The translations under genes were made by a program, and so were the position numbers. Shown here piece by piece: positions 5,879-7,007 of a stretch of 7,007 nucleotides of DNA. The DNA lies in assembly GCA_938041005.1 (NCBI GenBank), contig CALHZJ010000027.1:1-7007 (forward strand). Reading direction: 5' to 3'. The stretch comes from an uncultured Candidatus Saccharibacteria bacterium (GTDB lineage: Bacteria; Patescibacteriota; Saccharimonadia; Saccharimonadales; Saccharimonadaceae). Numbering within the stretch: position 1 is the first letter of the stretch; each line of letters starts with the position of its first letter. A model generated the notes under the pieces. That model saw nothing but the letters and a program-made list of their open reading frames with translations, made no database searches and was not told where the DNA came from.

Positions 5879-6088
5879 ATGATCAACGTCTACTACGGCG
5901 GCAGGTTTGGCAATATCCCTGGTGATGGCCATGGTCATGTTAAGGCCACTGGTGGCCCACTCGGCGAGAATATCGTGTTCTGGCGACTGCCTGACAGCGA
6001 GGGAGGTCATGTGCTCGTGGATAATAAGTTTACGATCATGAATGGCAACGACCTGCGCCTGCGAGATCACCTCACCGGACTCTTCTGA
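5879..6088 (+). CDS. Small GHGH-containing protein of unknown function, GC-rich codon use
   Basis: Unrecognised 69-residue protein, or the downstream part of an 88-codon frame starting at 5822. It is Gly-rich and contains VYYGGRFGNIPGDGHGHVK near the N-terminus (residues 4-22), then FWRLPDSEGGHVLVDNKF; no membrane segment or Cys. About 44 of 69 codons end in G or C, against roughly 40% in sampled rel codons and fewer in the next gene, which suggests foreign origin and real coding on this strand. Its own start is weak: GGAGG (5873-5877) is only 1 nt from the ATG. The far better site belongs to the ATG at 5822 in the same frame, separated by a TAG. I recall similar GxGHGHV stretches in small actinobacterial proteins, but cannot name a family. 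Expression should depend on the structured leader upstream. It could be a pseudogene. Confidence 0.5.
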   Translation: MINVYYGGRFGNIPGDGHGHVKATGGPLGENIVFWRLPDSEGGHVLVDNKFTIMNGNDLRLRDHLTGLF

Positions 6089-6092
6089 ACCA

Positions 6093-6122
6093 TATGACCT
6101 GGACATGTCATAAAACTGTCCA
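6093..6122 (+). repeat. Two overlapping inverted repeats after the GHGH gene
   Basis: TATGAC (6093-6098) can pair with GTCATA (6107-6112), and TGGACA (6100-6105) can pair with TGTCCA (6117-6122); the two hairpins cannot both form. No T run follows, so this is not a clear terminator. It lies just upstream of the promoter for the 127-residue gene and could be an operator. Confidence 0.35.
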
Positions 6123-6138
6123 CTTCTCATATTTAAAC

Positions 6139-6147
6139 TGATACAAT
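6139..6147 (+). promoter_or_regulatory. Extended -10 promoter for the 127-residue gene
   Basis: TGATACAAT fits TGnTAtaaT with TACAAT at 6142-6147. A start about 7 nt downstream falls at 6154-6155, leaving a leader of about 6-7 nt before the ATG at 6161 with no Shine-Dalgarno. The surrounding 13 bases (6137-6149) match the + strand at the pheT palindrome (5583-5595) at 12 of 13 positions. No clear -35. Confidence 0.4.
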
Positions 6148-6160
6148 TAATTACTGAAAT

Positions 6161-6544
6161 ATGAAAAATAGCATCGGCATCACAATACCAGATTTTATCA
6201 CTCAAGCCTTTCCTTTACTTAATGAAGTGACATATGTTCGTGAATTTGCTTCTTTCATCACGCTATATCCAGATGCGGTCTATTATCTATTTCAAACAAC
6301 AGCTAGTCAGTCGCTCATACTTGTAGCGATTGACTATCCTGACCCAATGGATGAGAGCCAACAAGTAAAGAAAATATCTGGTGGTTTTGAGCTTGAATTC
6401 ACACATCTCATCAAGCCATATGCCAATGACCAGCACCTCAGAATCTGTCCAAATGATGAAGTAGAAGAACTATTTTTCGTCTCAGACCCAAATGGTCGTT
6501 GCCACTATTATCTGGCAGCAGTCAGACAAAATCTGAATTGGTAG
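6161..6544 (+). CDS. Hypothetical protein, 127 residues
   Basis: I do not recognise a family. The predicted protein is soluble, with no signal peptide or membrane segment. It shows alternating hydrophobic strands (VYYLF 40-44, LILVAIDY 52-59, FELEF 76-80, ELFFV 103-107, CHYYLAAV 114-121) after a helical N-terminus, suggesting a small alpha/beta domain. There are two Cys (C96, C114). Codon use is AT-rich like the housekeeping genes, unlike the GC-rich ORF just before it. The start at 6161 is the only reasonable one: a TGA lies two codons upstream in frame and the next Met is residue 63. No Shine-Dalgarno is present; an extended -10 13 nt upstream points to a very short leader. It ends 95 nt before the next gene. 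Confidence 0.65.
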   Translation: MKNSIGITIPDFITQAFPLLNEVTYVREFASFITLYPDAVYYLFQTTASQSLILVAIDYPDPMDESQQVKKISGGFELEFTHLIKPYANDQHLRICPNDEVEELFFVSDPNGRCHYYLAAVRQNLNW

Positions 6545-6554
6545 GTTTATGTTG

Positions 6555-6623
6555 ACTTAGCGCTTCTAAGTTCGAGAAGACCCCACCCTGGTAGCATAAA
6601 GATACCTGAGTAGGATTACTACC
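6555..6623 (+). repeat. Cluster of competing inverted repeats upstream of the M16-like gene
   Basis: ACTTAG (6555-6560) pairs with CTAAGT (6566-6571), or alternatively CTTCT (6563-6567) pairs with AGAAG (6575-6579). Further right, GGTAG (6590-6594) can pair with CTACC (6619-6623), with a smaller GTAG/CTAC repeat (6610-6613, 6619-6622) right before the -10. There is no T run. They may be operators or part of the 3' end of the upstream transcript; chance is possible for stems this short. Confidence 0.3.
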
Positions 6624-6624
6624 T

Positions 6625-6633
6625 TGTTATAAT
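6625..6633 (+). promoter_or_regulatory. Extended -10 promoter giving a leaderless mRNA
   Basis: TGTTATAAT is a full TGnTATAAT, with TATAAT at 6628-6633. Starting about 7 nt downstream places the first transcribed base at or next to the A of the ATG at 6640. No -35 match is evident at 17 nt. No ribosome-binding site could fit in the 6 nt between this element and the ATG. Confidence 0.6.
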
Positions 6634-6639
6634 AAATCT

Positions 6640-6900
6640 ATGATTCACAAGCTATACTCTGCCTACGATTTACCAGCAGACCACGACACGTGCCACTTGT
6701 TTGAACATCTGATTATTAGGCGATTCTTAAAGGAAACGGAAAAAGTTGGCGGTAACCGAGCTTTTGTTGGAGAGTTGGATGGCGCGACTAACGAAAACTA
6801 TAAACGTCGCAAACATGAACGCAATCCTAAAACAAGTAAAGGCGACGATAGTCCTGGATTATTAGCTCTAGCTAATTTTCTAGTAGAGAAAAGATCATGA
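6640..6900 (+). CDS. Small protein with M16-peptidase-like HXXEH motif, probably truncated
   Basis: The 86-residue protein contains H19-L-F-E22-H23, the inverted zinc motif HXXEH of M16 (insulinase/mitochondrial processing) peptidases. It is followed by LIIRRFLKETEKVGGNRAFVGELDGATNENY (24-54), which recalls the GG..NA.T..E.T.Y stretch of that family. M16 proteins normally exceed 400 residues and need a second Glu about 75 residues beyond the motif. Here the family-like part ends near residue 54, and a basic, low-complexity tail (YKRRKHERNPKTSKGDD) follows. From about 6800 the +1 frame stays open to a TAG at 6863-6865 and reads INVANMNAILKQVKATIV, so a frameshift is possible. Alternatives are a remnant of a peptidase gene or a stand-alone mini-protein. 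Start by leaderless promoter; no Shine-Dalgarno. M16 assignment is tentative. Confidence 0.5.
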   Translation: MIHKLYSAYDLPADHDTCHLFEHLIIRRFLKETEKVGGNRAFVGELDGATNENYKRRKHERNPKTSKGDDSPGLLALANFLVEKRS

Positions 6901-6932
6901 AAAGAAAATATTAACGCTGCCAATACGCAAGC

Positions 6933-7007
6933 TTACTTACAAACCCTAAACCCAATACCAATCACTCCATAAATCTTTTGGTCTTCAATAGAATAAAATT
7001 CAGAAAT
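6933..7007 (-). CDS. Possible C-terminal end of a minus-strand gene (cut by window edge)
   Basis: Only one minus-strand frame is open to the right edge. It gives 24 residues ending GVIGIGFRVCK before a TAA at 6935-6933. The beta-strand-like end and the convergent position relative to the HXXEH gene are compatible with a real gene tail, but 24 residues are too few to recognise a product or exclude chance. Confidence 0.33.
   Translation of the reverse strand: MSEFYSIEDQKIYGVIGIGFRVCK

Noticed and set aside
5711..6090. GC-rich stretch of about 380 nt as rnpB or tmRNA
   Set aside because: The size fits, but the conserved RNase P blocks (GAGGAAAGTCC, ACAGNAA) and the tmRNA ends with a tRNA-like domain are not present, and the right part has codon structure.
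5753..6205. 150-residue open frame on the minus strand opposite the structured leader and GHGH gene
   Set aside because: It is in codon register with the GC-rich + strand frame, where few TTA, CTA or TCA codons keep the antisense frame open by default. It has no recognisable motif, no clear promoter or ribosome-binding site, and would cover the promoter-proximal RNA structure.
6541..6600. tRNA-like T-arm (TTCGA in a 7-nt loop over a 5-bp stem, 6563-6579)
   Set aside because: TTCGA is out of position in the loop and no acceptor, D or anticodon arm can be drawn around it.
1..7007. CRISPR arrays, insertion sequences or terminal repeats
   Set aside because: No regularly spaced direct repeats, transposase-like ORF or flanking inverted repeats with target duplication were seen.

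Overview
The window looks like chromosomal DNA of a small-genome bacterium, most likely a Candidate Phyla Radiation lineage such as Saccharibacteria (TM7). The basis is indirect: moderately AT-rich composition, compact housekeeping genes of CPR-like type, genes that appear to start without a leader, and TGA used as a stop (so not the Gracilibacteria/Absconditabacteria code). No rRNA or other phylogenetic marker is present, so the assignment is an inference.

Positions 1-3070 hold the 3' part of a Rel/SpoT-type (p)ppGpp synthetase gene on the + strand. It converges on a minus-strand operon of a membrane-anchored FKBP prolyl isomerase, thioredoxin reductase (trxB) and family I inorganic pyrophosphatase (ppa). 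The operon has a good sigma70-type promoter in the short gap after pheT. Its genes overlap or nearly touch, and each has a Shine-Dalgarno. Positions 3069-5582 are pheT (Phe-tRNA synthetase beta subunit), minus strand, without pheS next to it. Its apparent promoter is so close to the ATG that the mRNA should be leaderless or nearly so.

Positions 5583-7007 are accessory in character. A near-consensus + strand promoter (TTGACA, 17 nt, extended -10 inside an (AT)8 tract) drives a GC-rich leader of about 110 nt. By hand folding, this leader forms a three-way junction with flush helices, two arms whose loops are exactly complementary (kissing loops), and a closing stem that is mutually exclusive with a hairpin covering the Shine-Dalgarno. 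This is the layout of a translational riboswitch, and I recognise no known class. The ribosome-binding site leads into ATG plus four codons and a TAG. The same frame then stays open as a small GHGH-containing protein with GC-rich codon use unlike its neighbours. Next come an unrecognised 127-residue protein and an 86-residue protein with an M16-like HXXEH motif, probably truncated, both apparently expressed from short-leader or leaderless extended -10 promoters. The right edge holds the possible tail of a minus-strand gene.

The left part combines stress signalling, pyrophosphate removal, thiol redox, protein folding and tRNA charging, which are core functions. The most novel element is the structured leader with its interrupted small reading frame (5676-6088).
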